DNA of 64,000 bases, taken from Streptomyces sp. NBC_00683. GTDB taxonomy: Bacteria > Actinomycetota > Actinomycetes > Streptomycetales > Streptomycetaceae. Location of the stretch: positions 5,580,001 to 5,644,000 of the forward strand of contig NZ_CP109013.1 of the NCBI RefSeq assembly GCF_036226745.1, written 5' to 3'. Both the position numbers and the translations under genes were made by a program. The notes below the pieces were generated by a model. That model searched no databases and had not been told where the DNA came from. It saw only the letters and a program-made list of their open reading frames with translations. This document shows positions 17,913 through 26,931 of this stretch, piece by piece (the stretch's first letter is position 1; every line of letters starts with the position of its first letter).

Positions 17913-19202
17913 GTGAGCGACAACTCTGTAGTACTGCGGTACGGCGATGACGAGTACACCTACCCGGTGATCGACAGCACCGTCGGCGACAAGGGCTTCG
18001 ACATCGGGAAGCTCCGGGCCAATACGGGCCTGGTCACGCTGGACAGCGGATACGGCAATACGGCCGCGTATAAATCCGCCATCACCTACCTCGACGGCGA
18101 GCAGGGCATCCTGCGGTACCGCGGATACCCGATCGAGCAGCTCGCGGAGAGCTCGACGTTCATCGAGGTCGCCTACACGCTGATCAACGGTGAGCTTCCG
18201 AAGGTCGACGAGCTGTCGGACTTCAAGAACGAGATCACCCAGCACACGCTGCTGCACGAGGACGTCAAGCGGTTCTTCGACGGCTTCCCGCGCGACGCCC
18301 ACCCGATGGCCATGCTGTCCTCGGTCGTCAGCGCGCTGTCCACGTTCTACCAGGACAGCCACAACCCGTTCGACGAGGAGCAGCGCCACCTCTCGACGAT
18401 CCGGCTGCTGGCCAAGCTCCCGACGATCGCGGCGTACGCGTACAAGAAGTCGATCGGTCACCCGTTCGTCTACCCGCGCAACGACCTCGGCTACGTCGAG
18501 AACTTCCTGCGCATGACCTTCTCGGTCCCCGCCCAGGAGTACGTGCCGGACCCGGTCGTCGTCTCGGCGCTGGAGAAGCTGCTCATCCTGCACGCGGACC
18601 ACGAGCAGAACTGTTCGACCTCCACCGTGCGTCTGGTCGGCTCCTCGCAGGCGAACATGTTCGCCTCGATCTCCGCCGGTATCTCGGCCCTGTGGGGACC
18701 GCTGCACGGTGGCGCCAACCAGTCGGTGCTGGAGATGCTCGAGGGCATCCAGGCCAACGGCGGCGACGTCGACTCCTTCATCCGCAAGGTGAAGAACAAG
18801 GAGGACGGCGTCCGGCTGATGGGCTTCGGCCACCGCGTCTACAAGTCCTTCGACCCCCGCGCCACGATCATCAAGGCCGCGGCGCACGACGTGCTCTCCT
18901 CGCTCGGCAAGTCCGACGAGCTGCTCGACATCGCGCTCAAGCTGGAGGAGCACGCGCTCTCCGACGAGTACTTCGTCTCGCGCAACCTCTACCCCAACGT
19001 GGACTTCTACACGGGTCTGATCTACCGGGCCATGGGCTTCCCGAGCGAGATGTTCACCGTGCTCTTCGCGATCGGCCGGCTCCCCGGCTGGATCGCCCAG
19101 TGGCACGAGATGATCAAGGAGCCGGGATCCCGCATCGGCCGCCCGCGCCAGATCTACACCGGCGAGGTCCTGCGCGACTTCGTCCCGGTCGAGAGTCGCT
19201 GA
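17913..19202 (+). CDS. citrate synthase
   Basis: GTG 17913 gives the 429-residue length usual for the Streptomyces enzyme (N-terminus SDNSVVLRYGDDEYTYPVID). It condenses oxaloacetate and acetyl-CoA to citrate in the TCA cycle. The active-site His residues are in LWGPLHGGANQ and MGFGHRVYK, and the Asp in NVDFYTGLIY. The bacterial type II N-terminal domain is present, so NADH inhibition and a hexamer are possible. A longer in-frame start lacks the conserved N-terminus. It is followed by a hairpin terminator and then a small-RNA-like region. Confidence 0.95.
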   Translation: MSDNSVVLRYGDDEYTYPVIDSTVGDKGFDIGKLRANTGLVTLDSGYGNTAAYKSAITYLDGEQGILRYRGYPIEQLAESSTFIEVAYTLINGELPKVDELSDFKNEITQHTLLHEDVKRFFDGFPRDAHPMAMLSSVVSALSTFYQDSHNPFDEEQRHLSTIRLLAKLPTIAAYAYKKSIGHPFVYPRNDLGYVENFLRMTFSVPAQEYVPDPVVVSALEKLLILHADHEQNCSTSTVRLVGSSQANMFASISAGISALWGPLHGGANQSVLEMLEGIQANGGDVDSFIRKVKNKEDGVRLMGFGHRVYKSFDPRATIIKAAAHDVLSSLGKSDELLDIALKLEEHALSDEYFVSRNLYPNVDFYTGLIYRAMGFPSEMFTVLFAIGRLPGWIAQWHEMIKEPGSRIGRPRQIYTGEVLRDFVPVESR

Positions 19203-19264
19203 ATCCGGCTCCCGCACCTGCTGCAGTACCCGGCCGCATCGGCCGACTGCCTTCGCCCCGCGTG

Positions 19265-19288
19265 CCGCGCTCGCTGATCAGAGCGCGG
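19265..19288 (+). terminator. citrate synthase terminator
   Basis: CCGCGCTC (19265-19272) pairs perfectly with GAGCGCGG (19281-19288) around an 8-nt loop, 63 bases after the citrate synthase stop. Confidence 0.6.
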
Positions 19289-19352
19289 TGTCCGGGGCGT
19301 TTCGGCGTTCCTGGGGGCCTTGCGACGGCGCCACGAGGCTGCCGGAGTGCGA

Positions 19353-19473
19353 GAAACGCCCCGCCGCCGATCCCCCCACGGGTCGACGGACAGGGCGCTT
19401 CCCATATCCCGGAGCGGATTCCCCCCACGGGATCCGGCCGGGCGTCTGCAGGGAGCCGAGGCTCCCGTTGTTT
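19353..19473 (+). ncRNA. 6C-like small RNA with twin C6 loops
   Basis: Two successive hairpins share one design and the identical 12-nt loop TCCCCCCACGGG. Hairpin 1: outer stem CGCCC/GGGCG (19357-61 with 19393-97), small internal loop, inner stem CCGCCGA/TCGACGG (19364-70 with 19383-89, one mismatch). Hairpin 2: CCCGG/CCGGG (19408-12 with 19438-42), internal loop, CGGAT/ATCCG (19415-19 with 19432-36). A Rho-independent terminator follows. The plan of two stem-loops with runs of six C in the loops is that of the actinobacterial 6C RNA family. The 5' end is uncertain: no good promoter is seen, so it may be processed from citrate synthase read-through. Confidence 0.65.
19451..19473 (+). terminator. 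Rho-independent terminator of the 6C-like RNA
   Basis: GGGAGCC (19451-19457) and GGCTCCC (19460-19466) form a perfect 7-bp stem followed by GTTGTTT, one of the few T-rich tails in the window. Confidence 0.7.
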
Positions 19474-19588
19474 GGCTGGTGGTGCGTATTCAGTTCGGTC
19501 CTGCTGTGCGGTCTGCCGGGGTACGTACGAACGGGAGGGCCGCTCAAAGCTCCCCGGTGCACGTGCCCCGGCCAACGCTTGCCAGGAG

Positions 19589-19626
19589 CGTCCCCCAAGA
19601 CACTCCACTGGACGTCCCCCAAGACA
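19589..19626. repeat. two direct copies of a C-rich 14-mer
   Basis: CGTCCCCCAAGACA occurs at 19589-19602 and 19613-19626 (24-bp period). The first copy is framed by CCAGGAG and CTCCACTGG and the second by GGA and TCC, so both can sit in hairpin loops on the plus strand, as in the upstream RNA. Confidence 0.6.
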
Positions 19627-19708
19627 TCCTTGGCATCGCACTCTTAGACTCACCAACCCATCAGATGGTTACCCTCGAATCGGTGTGATCTAAGTCTCTT
19701 TGTGGAAA

Positions 19709-22135
19709 TTACGTGAAGGAGCGCAACCGCAGACTGTTCGTCACGACGAAGACCGACGAAAACGCCATTGCCGCACCTGCGATCATGGGGCTGAGCAGCC
19801 CGAACGCAGCCAGAGGCAGCGCGGCAACGTTGTAGCCGAAGGCCCAGAAGAGGTTGCTTCTGATGGTCGACAGCGTACGCCGTGACAGCCGGATGGCGTC
19901 AGCGGCCACCTTAATATCTCCACGAACGAGTGTGAGGTCGCCGGCCTCGATCGCCGCATCCGTCCCGGTACCCATCGACAGACCCAGATCGGCCACGGCG
20001 AGCGCGGCGGCGTCGTTGACCCCGTCACCGACCATGGCGACGGAACGCCCCTCGGCCTGGAGGCGCCGGACGACCTCCACCTTGTCCTGCGGCATGACCT
20101 CCGCATGGACCTCGTCGATCCCGACCGCGCGTGCCACGGCGTCCGCGACGGCACGGTTGTCGCCGGTCAGCAGAATCGGCCGGAGGCCCAGGGCGCGCAG
20201 CTCCGCGACGGCCGCTGCACTGCTCTCCTTCACCGCGTCGGCGACCTCCAGCACGCCCCGCGCCTCGCCGTCCCAGGCGACGGCGACTGCCGTACGGCCC
20301 TGGCTCGCGGCGTCCGCCATGGCGTCGGCCAGCGGCTGTGTGAGCGCGATCCCGGCGTCGGTGAGCAGCCTCGTGCGGCCCGCCAGCACCTGGTGTCCTT
20401 CGACGGTGCCGCGTACCCCGAGGCCGGGGATTCCGGTGAAGGACTCGGGGGAGGGGAGGGGGGCCGCGGTGCGGTCGGCCGCTCCGGCGGCGATGGCCTG
20501 CGCGATGGGGTGTTCGGAGGCGTGTTCGATGGCGCCCGCAAGGCGGAGGACGTCGGCCTCGGTCGTGCCGACGGCGGTGTGGACGCGCCCGAGGGTCATC
20601 CGGCCGGTGGTGACGGTGCCGGTCTTGTCGAGGACGATCGTGTCGACGCGGCGGGTGGTCTCCAGGACTTCGGGGCCCTTGATGAGGATGCCGAGCTGGG
20701 CGCCGCGCCCGGTGCCGACCATGAGGGCGGTGGGCGTGGCGAGCCCCAGGGCGCAGGGGCAGGCGATGATGAGGACGGCGACGGCCGCGGTGAACGACGC
20801 GGTGATGTCGTCGGTGGCGAGCAGCCAGGCGACGAGGGTACCCAGGGCGATCAGCAGGACGACGGGGACGAAGACCGCCGAGATCCGGTCGGCGAGGCGC
20901 TGGGCCGCCGCCTTGCCGTTCTGGGCGTCCTCGACGAGCTTGGCGATCCGGGCCAGCTGGGTGTCCGCGCCGACGCGGGTGGCTTCGACCACGAGCCGTC
21001 CGGACACGTTGAGCGTGGCTCCGGCCACGGAGTCGCCCGTGGCGGTGTCCACCGGTACCGACTCACCGGTGAGCATCGAGGCGTCGACGGCGGAGAACCC
21101 CTCGACGACGGTGCCGTCCGTGGCGATCTTCTCGCCGGGGCGGACGACGAAGAGGTCGCCCACGGCGAGCCGGCCGACGGGGACGCGTACCTCCGTACCC
21201 CCGCGCAGGACTGTCACGTCCTTCGCGCCCAGGTGCATCAGTGCACGCAGGGCGGAACCCGCAGCCCGCTTGGACCGTGCCTCCAGGTAGCGGCCCAGCA
21301 GGATGAAACCGATGACCCCGGACGCCACCTCCAGGTAGATCGTGGAGGCGGGGTCGGAGCGGGAGACGGTGGCGTCGAACCCGTGCCGCATGTCCGGCAT
21401 GCCGGCGTCGCCGAAGAACAGCGCCCACAGCGACCAGCCGAACGCCGCGAGGGTGCCCACCGACACCAGGGTGTCCATCGTCGCGGCACCGTGCCGGAGG
21501 TTGGTCCAGGTGGCGCGGTGGAAGGGCAGCCCGCCCCAGACGACGACCGGGGCGGCGAGGGTGAGGGAGAGCCACTGCCAGTTGTCGAACTGGAGCGCGG
21601 GAACCATGGCCATCAGGACGACCGGTACGGCGAGTGTCGCCGACACCAGCAGACGCTGGCGGAGCGCGGCGAGAGCTTCGGCGGCCGTTCGGTCGGCCGC
21701 GTCCTGGGCGCCTTCGCGATCCCGGTCCGCCGCCCCGGTTTCCTGGCCCGGCGCGGCTGCCGGCGCCTCCCCGTCGTGCGAGGCTTCCCCACCCCGCGCG
21801 GGGTCCTCGCCCTGCGCGTGTTCCCCGTCGTGCACGGGTTCCCCGCTCCGGGAGTCCGGGGCGGCCTGAGGCGGCTCGGGGGCCGGACGGGGTACGGGCT
21901 GCGCCGTGTAGCCCGTCTTCTCGACCGTGGCGACGAGGTCGTCGAGCGCGGTTCCGGCGCCGAAGGAGACGCGGGCCTTCTCCGTCGCGTAGTTGACCGT
22001 GGCGGTGACACCGTCCATGCGGTTGAGCTTCTTCTCGACGCGGGCCGCGCAGGAGGCGCAGGTCATCCCGCCGATCGTGAGCTCGGCCTCGGAGGTCTCC
22101 GCGGCCGGGGCCGCGGCTGCTGTGGTGCTCGCCAT
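19709..22135 (-). CDS. copA: Cu(I)-exporting P1B-type ATPase
   Basis: The 808-residue pump has one N-terminal heavy-metal domain (GMTCASC, about residues 23-29), then an acidic, His-containing linker of about 60 residues ([18 protein letters not shown]) that is longer than usual. The core contains TGES (actuator), CPC in [21 protein letters not shown] (phosphorylated Asp), the [10 protein letters not shown] loop and [10 protein letters not shown]. The last helices carry YN (GYNVAALPL) and MxxSS ([10 protein letters not shown]), the Cu(I) selectivity signature. It exports cytosolic copper. It lies 152 bp downstream of copZ on the same strand and probably shares its copper-responsive promoter. 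Confidence 0.93.
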   Translation of the reverse strand: MASTTAAAAPAAETSEAELTIGGMTCASCAARVEKKLNRMDGVTATVNYATEKARVSFGAGTALDDLVATVEKTGYTAQPVPRPAPEPPQAAPDSRSGEPVHDGEHAQGEDPARGGEASHDGEAPAAAPGQETGAADRDREGAQDAADRTAAEALAALRQRLLVSATLAVPVVLMAMVPALQFDNWQWLSLTLAAPVVVWGGLPFHRATWTNLRHGAATMDTLVSVGTLAAFGWSLWALFFGDAGMPDMRHGFDATVSRSDPASTIYLEVASGVIGFILLGRYLEARSKRAAGSALRALMHLGAKDVTVLRGGTEVRVPVGRLAVGDLFVVRPGEKIATDGTVVEGFSAVDASMLTGESVPVDTATGDSVAGATLNVSGRLVVEATRVGADTQLARIAKLVEDAQNGKAAAQRLADRISAVFVPVVLLIALGTLVAWLLATDDITASFTAAVAVLIIACPCALGLATPTALMVGTGRGAQLGILIKGPEVLETTRRVDTIVLDKTGTVTTGRMTLGRVHTAVGTTEADVLRLAGAIEHASEHPIAQAIAAGAADRTAAPLPSPESFTGIPGLGVRGTVEGHQVLAGRTRLLTDAGIALTQPLADAMADAASQGRTAVAVAWDGEARGVLEVADAVKESSAAAVAELRALGLRPILLTGDNRAVADAVARAVGIDEVHAEVMPQDKVEVVRRLQAEGRSVAMVGDGVNDAAALAVADLGLSMGTGTDAAIEAGDLTLVRGDIKVAADAIRLSRRTLSTIRSNLFWAFGYNVAALPLAAFGLLSPMIAGAAMAFSSVFVVTNSLRLRSFT

Positions 22136-22169
22136 GTCCGGACTCCTGGGTAAAGCAGGTCGGGCCGCT

Positions 22170-22200
22170 CCCTACCAGTATCTGCCGCATCTGGTGAGGG
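22170..22200. repeat. imperfect inverted repeat between copZ and copA
   Basis: CCCTACCAG (22170-22178) and CTGGTGAGGG (22191-22200) pair with one bulge. It could be an attenuating hairpin in the copZ-copA transcript. It does not match the CsoR box seen upstream. Confidence 0.35.
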
Positions 22201-22287
22201 AATCGGCCCGAGGGGAATTGGTGCGTGGTGCGGTCCGGTGGAGGACCTGTTCCAAGGATGCCGCAGGCCGCTCGGGCCCCGGATCGC

Positions 22288-22593
22288 TCAGGCCAGGCCC
22301 ACGAGCTCGTAGCCCGCCTCGTCGACGGCGGCGCGCACCGCGTCCTCGGTCAGCGGGGCCCTGGAGGCGACGGTCACCCGGCCGGTGGAGGCCTCGGCCT
22401 TCACCGAGGTGACGTCCTCGATCCCGGAGATCTCCTCGGAGACGGCTCCTTCGCAGTGGCCGCAGGTCATGCCCTTCACCTCGTACACGGTGGTGACGCC
22501 GCCCACCTGGACGTCGGCCGCCCCGTCGTGGCAGGAACCGGTGGACGAGCAGCAGGAGCCGGCGGTCCGGGGGATCTCGGTCTCGGCGGTCAT
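22288..22593 (-). CDS. copZ: CopZ-like copper chaperone (HMA domain)
   Basis: ATG 22593 gives 101 residues. A Cys/His-rich N-terminal tail (SCCSSTGSCHDG) precedes a single ferredoxin-like heavy-metal domain with the Cu-binding KGMTCGHC (about residues 40-47). The C-x2-C site and the position before copA indicate delivery of Cu(I) to the ATPase. The extra CCxxxxxCH tail is not part of the minimal chaperone and may bind further metal. A palindrome typical of CsoR operators lies in its promoter. Confidence 0.88.
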   Translation of the reverse strand: MTAETEIPRTAGSCCSSTGSCHDGAADVQVGGVTTVYEVKGMTCGHCEGAVSEEISGIEDVTSVKAEASTGRVTVASRAPLTEDAVRAAVDEAGYELVGLA

Positions 22594-22671
22594 GACGTTC
22601 TCCTCTTCGCGAGCACACATGGACGTGGCGTGAGGGGACACCGGAAGGCCGGTTCGCCCCACCCGTCCCAG

Positions 22672-22691
22672 ACTATACCCCTAGGGGGTAT
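22672..22691 (-). promoter_or_regulatory. CsoR-type operator and -10 box of copZ-copA
   Basis: ATACCCC-TAG-GGGGTAT (22675-22691) is a perfect 7-bp inverted repeat of the kind bound by the copper sensor CsoR. On the minus strand, TATAGT (plus positions 22672-22677) is a good -10 box partly inside it, so repressor binding should block RNA polymerase. The central TAG/CTA is also the stop codon of the upstream tetR gene. No csoR gene is in the window. Confidence 0.65.
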
Positions 22692-23385
22692 CAATCGGCG
22701 CGGGTGTCGTCCCCGTGGGCCCCTCGCAGACCAGTGGATCCAGGTAGCGGTACATCACCGTCTTCAACTCCCTGATGTACGCCTCCCGTTCGTCTCCCTC
22801 GTGGGACATGATCAGGTCAAGTCCGGACTTGAAGAGGACGAAGGACATGGCGGCGATGCGGGTGACCTGGTCGGCCTGGAGCTCCGGCAGGTAGGCGCCG
22901 ATGAGCTGCTCGACCCTGGTGGCCATCGTGGCGTGCAGGATGTCGTGCTCCTGGGTGATCACGCCGGGGATCTCGGAGCCGTGGGTGAGGACGGCGAAGG
23001 CCGGGTTCTCGCAGTTGAAGGCGATCAGCGGGTCGAGGATCGCGTCCAGCATCCGGTCGAGGGGGAGCTCCATGTGGCTGGGGACGAACGCGGCGCCGTA
23101 CGTCTCGCGCCAGCGGTGCATGAGCCGGTCGCCGAGCTCGACGGCGATGGCCTCCTTGTTGGGGAAGAACTGGTAGAGCGTGCCGGGTGAGACGCCGGCC
23201 TCGCGGGCGATGGCGTTGGTGCTGGCGCCGTAGTAGCCGCTGGTGCAGAAGACGCTCGCTGCGGCATCGAGCAGCTGGGCGATGCGGGCCTCGCCGCGTG
23301 CCTGGCGGCGGCGCGGCCGGGCGGCCCCGGCCTCCTTGGCGCTCTGTGCGGGCGAGGTGGCCTCTCCGGCCCTGGCCTCCGACAC
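22681..23385 (-). CDS. TetR-family regulator of the MMPL transporter
   Basis: GTG 23385 gives 234 residues: an Ala/Arg-rich N-tail, then the TetR helix-turn-helix (IAQLLDAAASVFCTSGYYGASTN and VSPGTLYQFFPNKEAI), then an all-helical ligand domain. It is divergent from the MMPL exporter at 23544, with operator-like palindromes between, so it probably represses that exporter and itself. A longer in-frame start would run into those palindromes and is unlikely. The gene ends inside the copZ operator. Confidence 0.87.
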   Translation of the reverse strand: MSEARAGEATSPAQSAKEAGAARPRRRQARGEARIAQLLDAAASVFCTSGYYGASTNAIAREAGVSPGTLYQFFPNKEAIAVELGDRLMHRWRETYGAAFVPSHMELPLDRMLDAILDPLIAFNCENPAFAVLTHGSEIPGVITQEHDILHATMATRVEQLIGAYLPELQADQVTRIAAMSFVLFKSGLDLIMSHEGDEREAYIRELKTVMYRYLDPLVCEGPTGTTPAPIDTP

Positions 23386-23412
23386 GGTCAATCCCCAGCT
23401 TTCAAGACGCGG

Positions 23413-23471
23413 TTGACAAACACGAGCACCCGCTCGCATTCTTGGGAAACGCGAGCGCTGACTCGTGTTTG
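23413..23471. promoter_or_regulatory. double inverted-repeat operator with embedded promoter
   Basis: CAAACACGAG (23417-23426) pairs with CTCGTGTTTG (23462-23471), and inside them CGCTCGC (23431-23437) pairs with GCGAGCG (23451-23457), with 4-bp gaps on both sides. A consensus -35 TTGACA (23413-23418) overlaps the left arm and reads toward the MMPL gene. The layout fits a TetR operator that controls both directions. Confidence 0.6.
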
Positions 23472-23487
23472 CCAGTGTAAGTGGCAA
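23469..23487. promoter_or_regulatory. second palindrome in the tetR-MMPL gap
   Basis: TTGCCA-N7-TGGCAA is a perfect 6-bp inverted repeat of 19 bp total, overlapping the end of the larger operator, 57 bp before the MMPL start. It could be a second repressor half-site. Confidence 0.5.
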
Positions 23488-23543
23488 CGACTGACCCATG
23501 CTGCCTCGTGCTGCCCGGGTCTGGGTGAAGGGGACACCGCACC

Positions 23544-25829
23544 ATGTCCGAAGTCAACAGCCCGGAGCGTGTCGGGGGCTGGACCCGTTTCGTCACCGCA
23601 CGGCCACGGCTGGCGTTGCTGGCAGCCCTGGTCATCACGGCGCTCGCCGTGTTCGCGGGAAGCGGTGTGGCCGACCGGATGGGCAGCGGCGGCTGGGAGG
23701 ACCCCGACGCCGAGTCGACCTATACGACCCAGGTGCTGGAGCGCGAGTTCCCCGCTTCGCAGCCCAATCTGCTGCTGCTCGTCGACAGCGGGAGCGCCTC
23801 TGTCGACGATCCCGCGGTCGCCGCGGAGGCTGCCCGGCTCACCGAGCGGCTGGCCGCCGAGGAGGGCATCACCGGCGTCGGCTCGTACTGGCGGAGCGCG
23901 TCCCCCGCTCTGCGCTCCGAGGACGGCCACGAAGCGATCGTCGCCGCGCGGATCGAGGGTGACGAGAAGGCCGCCGGTGAGATCCTCGACCGCATAGCAC
24001 CCGCTTTCCGGGGTGTGAACGGCCCGGTGGAGGTCTCCGTCGGCGGACCCGTCGCCGTACGGCACGAAATGCAGACGATCATCCAGGACGACCTGCTGCG
24101 GGCCGAGCTCATCGCCCTGCCGGTGACGCTGGTGCTGCTGGTCATGGTCTTCGGCAGCGCGATCGCGGCCCTGCTGCCGCTCGCTGTCGGCATCGTCGCG
24201 ATCCTGGGAACGAACGCGGTGCTGCGGGGCATCACCGAGTTCACCGACGTCTCGGTGTTCGCCCAGAACCTCACCACAGCTCTCGGCCTCGGACTCGCCA
24301 TCGACTACGCCCTGTTCATCGTGCGCCGGTTCCGCGAGGAGCTGGCCACAGGGGCGGACACCCGTACGGCCATCGGCACCACACTGCGCACAGCGGGACG
24401 CACGGTGCTCTTCTCCGCCCTGACGGTGGCGGTGTCGCTGGCGGCGATGATGGTCTTCCCGCAGTACTTCCTGCGTTCCTTCGCCTATGCGGGCATCGCC
24501 GTGGTGCTGCTGGCCGCAGCCGCAGCCCTGATCCTGCTGCCGGCCGCGCTGATGCTGCTCGGGCCCCGGGTCAACTCGCTGGACCTTCGCCGGCTGCTGC
24601 GGCGCCGCGCCAGGGGCAAGCAGGCCGGGCCGGATGCGGCAGACAGGGCGGGCGGTGCCTCCGACGGTTCGGGCACGGGATGGGGACGCTTCGCGCTGCT
24701 GGTGATGCGCAGGGCACCGGTCTTCGCCGTCGTCACCACGGTCGGGCTCGTACTCCTGGGGCTGCCGTTCCTCGGGGTGAAGTTCGGTACGGCGGACGAC
24801 CGCCAGCTGCCCGCGAGCGCCGAGTCCCGCGTCGTCCAGGAGCACATACGGGACGGCTTCCCCGGCAGTCCGGGCGGCGGCCTCGAAGTGCTCGCCGAAG
24901 GCGCGGCGACACCCGCCCAGTACGCCGACTTCCGCACCAGGATCGCCGCGCTCCCCGGGGTGCAGCGTGTGGACGGCCCGGTCGCGGGAGACGGGTCCGC
25001 GTACTTCGCCGTGCTGCCCGACGGGGAGTCCGTCGGCCAGGGCGCCCAGCAGCTCGTCCAGGATCTCCGGGCCGAGCCCGCACCGTTCGAAACCTCGGTG
25101 ACCGGCACGGCGGCCGTCCTGGTCGACTCCAAGGACGCCATCGCCGACCGGCTGCCCTGGGCGGTGGGGATCATCGTCGTGGTGACCCTGCTGCTGGTCT
25201 TCCTGCTCACCGGCAGCGTGCTGATACCGATCCAGGCGGTGGTGCTCAACGCCCTGAGCCTGACCGCGATGTTCGGAGCGGTGGTCTGGGTCTTCCAGGA
25301 CGGGAATCTGTCCGGGCTGCTCTCCTTCACCAGCACGGGTGACATAGAGACGACCCTGCCCGTGCTGATGTTCTGCGTCGCCTTCGGTCTCTCCATGGAC
25401 TACGGCGTGTTCCTGCTCTCCCGGATCAAGGAGGAGTACGACCGCACCGGCGACCACGAGCACTCGGTGACGTTCGGACTGCGGCACACGGGCGGGCTGA
25501 TCACCGCCGCCGCAGTGATCCTGGCGGTGGTGATGGTGGCCATCGGCACCTCGCGGGTGACCAACACCAAGATGCTCGGGCTCGGCATCGCGCTGGCCGT
25601 GCTGATGGACGCCATGGTGGTGCGCAGCCTCTTGGTGCCCGCGGTCATGAAGCTGATGGGCAGGGTCACCTGGTGGGCCCCCGCGCCGCTGCGCGCCTTC
25701 CACCAGAGGTTCGGGCTGAGCGAAGGGGAGTCCGCACAGGCCCCCGCCGAGGACCTGGCCGCCGAGGAGATACCCGGGACATCCCGGGCGGGGGACGAGG
25801 AGCGGGACAAGGTCACGGCCGAAGCGTAG
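23544..25829 (+). CDS. MMPL/RND-family membrane transporter
   Basis: The 761-residue product has the MMPL plan: one N-terminal helix, a first extracytoplasmic domain, five helices (including FAQNLTTALGLGLAIDYALFIVRRF with the charged Asp), a central loop, helix 7, a second extracytoplasmic domain and five more helices (VLMFCVAFGLSMDYGVFLLSRI). These proteins move lipids, siderophores or drugs outward using proton flow. The tail after about residue 735 is acidic and disordered. Divergent TetR control suggests an inducible efflux role. The substrate is not evident. Confidence 0.9.
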   Translation: MSEVNSPERVGGWTRFVTARPRLALLAALVITALAVFAGSGVADRMGSGGWEDPDAESTYTTQVLEREFPASQPNLLLLVDSGSASVDDPAVAAEAARLTERLAAEEGITGVGSYWRSASPALRSEDGHEAIVAARIEGDEKAAGEILDRIAPAFRGVNGPVEVSVGGPVAVRHEMQTIIQDDLLRAELIALPVTLVLLVMVFGSAIAALLPLAVGIVAILGTNAVLRGITEFTDVSVFAQNLTTALGLGLAIDYALFIVRRFREELATGADTRTAIGTTLRTAGRTVLFSALTVAVSLAAMMVFPQYFLRSFAYAGIAVVLLAAAAALILLPAALMLLGPRVNSLDLRRLLRRRARGKQAGPDAADRAGGASDGSGTGWGRFALLVMRRAPVFAVVTTVGLVLLGLPFLGVKFGTADDRQLPASAESRVVQEHIRDGFPGSPGGGLEVLAEGAATPAQYADFRTRIAALPGVQRVDGPVAGDGSAYFAVLPDGESVGQGAQQLVQDLRAEPAPFETSVTGTAAVLVDSKDAIADRLPWAVGIIVVVTLLLVFLLTGSVLIPIQAVVLNALSLTAMFGAVVWVFQDGNLSGLLSFTSTGDIETTLPVLMFCVAFGLSMDYGVFLLSRIKEEYDRTGDHEHSVTFGLRHTGGLITAAAVILAVVMVAIGTSRVTNTKMLGLGIALAVLMDAMVVRSLLVPAVMKLMGRVTWWAPAPLRAFHQRFGLSEGESAQAPAEDLAAEEIPGTSRAGDEERDKVTAEA

Positions 25830-25874
25830 ATTCGCCGGACCCGGCAGGCGGGGCACGAGCGAAGGGCGGGGCCG

Positions 25875-26927
25875 ATGCGGGCAGTGGTGTTCGAGGAGTT
25901 CGGGCAGGAGGCCCGTGTCCAGGACCTCCCGGATCCCGCGCCCTCCGCCGGGGGAGTCGTGGTCCGGGTCGGGGCCACCGGGCTGTGCCGGAGCGACTGG
26001 CACGGCTGGATGGGCCATGACCCGGACATCGTCCTCCCCCATGTCCCCGGTCACGAACTGGCCGGGGTGGTCGAGGCGGTGGGCTCCGGTGTGTACAACT
26101 GGCGCCTCGGGGACCGGGTCACCGTTCCCTTCGTCTGCGCCTGCGGCCACTGCGCCGCCTGCGCGGCCGGCGCCCAGCAGGTCTGCGAGAGGCAGACCCA
26201 GCCGGGCTTCAGCCACTGGGGATCGTTCGCCGAGTACGTGGCGCTGGAACAGGCCGACGTCAATCTGGTCGCCGTGCCCGAGGGCATGCCGTTCGGCACG
26301 GCGGCGGGGCTCGGATGCCGGTTCGCCACGGCGTTCCGGGCCGTGGTCGGTCAGGGCCGGGTCTCGCCGGGGGAGTGGGTCGCCGTGCACGGGTGCGGCG
26401 GGGTCGGGCTGTCGGCCGTGATGATCGCGGTGGCGTGCGGAGCCAGGGTCGTGGCCGTCGATGTCTCGCCGCACGCCCTCGAACTGGCGCGGGCCTTCGG
26501 CGCGGCGGAGTGCGTGGACGCCTCCGCGTATCCCGTCGGCGCGGACGAGGCGGTACGCGAACTGACCGGCGGCGGTGCGCATCTGTCGCTCGATGCCCTG
26601 GGTTCCCCGGTCACCTGTGCCGCTTCGGTGCGGAGCCTGCGCCGGCAGGGCCGCCACGTCCAGGTCGGGCTGCTGCCGTCGGCAGCCGGGGACCCGGTCG
26701 TGCCGATGGCACGGGTCATCGGCCTGGAGCTGGAGATTCTCGGCAGCCACGGCATGGCCGCGCACGACTACCCGCCGATGATGGACATGGTCCGGGCAGG
26801 CACCCTGCGCCCCGACCTGCTGGTGACCTCCACCATCTCTTTGGACGCCGCCCCGGCGGCGCTGGCCGCCATGGGCGGAGCGCCGGGGGCGGGCGTGACG
26901 ATCATCGAACCGGCACGGGAGGAGTGA
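25875..26927 (+). CDS. zinc-dependent medium-chain alcohol dehydrogenase
   Basis: The 350-residue MDR enzyme has catalytic-zinc ligands in [10 protein letters not shown] and PGHELAG. A structural-zinc loop with four Cys ([15 protein letters not shown]) and a Rossmann fold ([17 protein letters not shown] then AVDVS, suggesting NAD) follow. The pattern with a preceding Trp-His-Gly-Trp is that of a Streptomyces group annotated as zinc-dependent alcohol dehydrogenases. It oxidises an alcohol or polyol, but the substrate is unknown. It follows the MMPL gene by 45 bp but need not be co-transcribed. It converges tightly (4 bp) on the small HTH gene. Confidence 0.87.
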   Translation: MRAVVFEEFGQEARVQDLPDPAPSAGGVVVRVGATGLCRSDWHGWMGHDPDIVLPHVPGHELAGVVEAVGSGVYNWRLGDRVTVPFVCACGHCAACAAGAQQVCERQTQPGFSHWGSFAEYVALEQADVNLVAVPEGMPFGTAAGLGCRFATAFRAVVGQGRVSPGEWVAVHGCGGVGLSAVMIAVACGARVVAVDVSPHALELARAFGAAECVDASAYPVGADEAVRELTGGGAHLSLDALGSPVTCAASVRSLRRQGRHVQVGLLPSAAGDPVVPMARVIGLELEILGSHGMAAHDYPPMMDMVRAGTLRPDLLVTSTISLDAAPAALAAMGGAPGAGVTIIEPAREE

Positions 26928-26931
26928 GGCC

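Larger units (their letters stand above)
19203..19708. other. gene-free stretch between convergent citrate synthase and copA
   Basis: About 500 bp with no credible coding frame; open frames occur in several phases but have no family-like content. It contains, in order, the citrate synthase terminator, a twin C6-loop RNA with its own terminator, and a second pair of C-rich repeats (listed separately). Confidence 0.7.
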
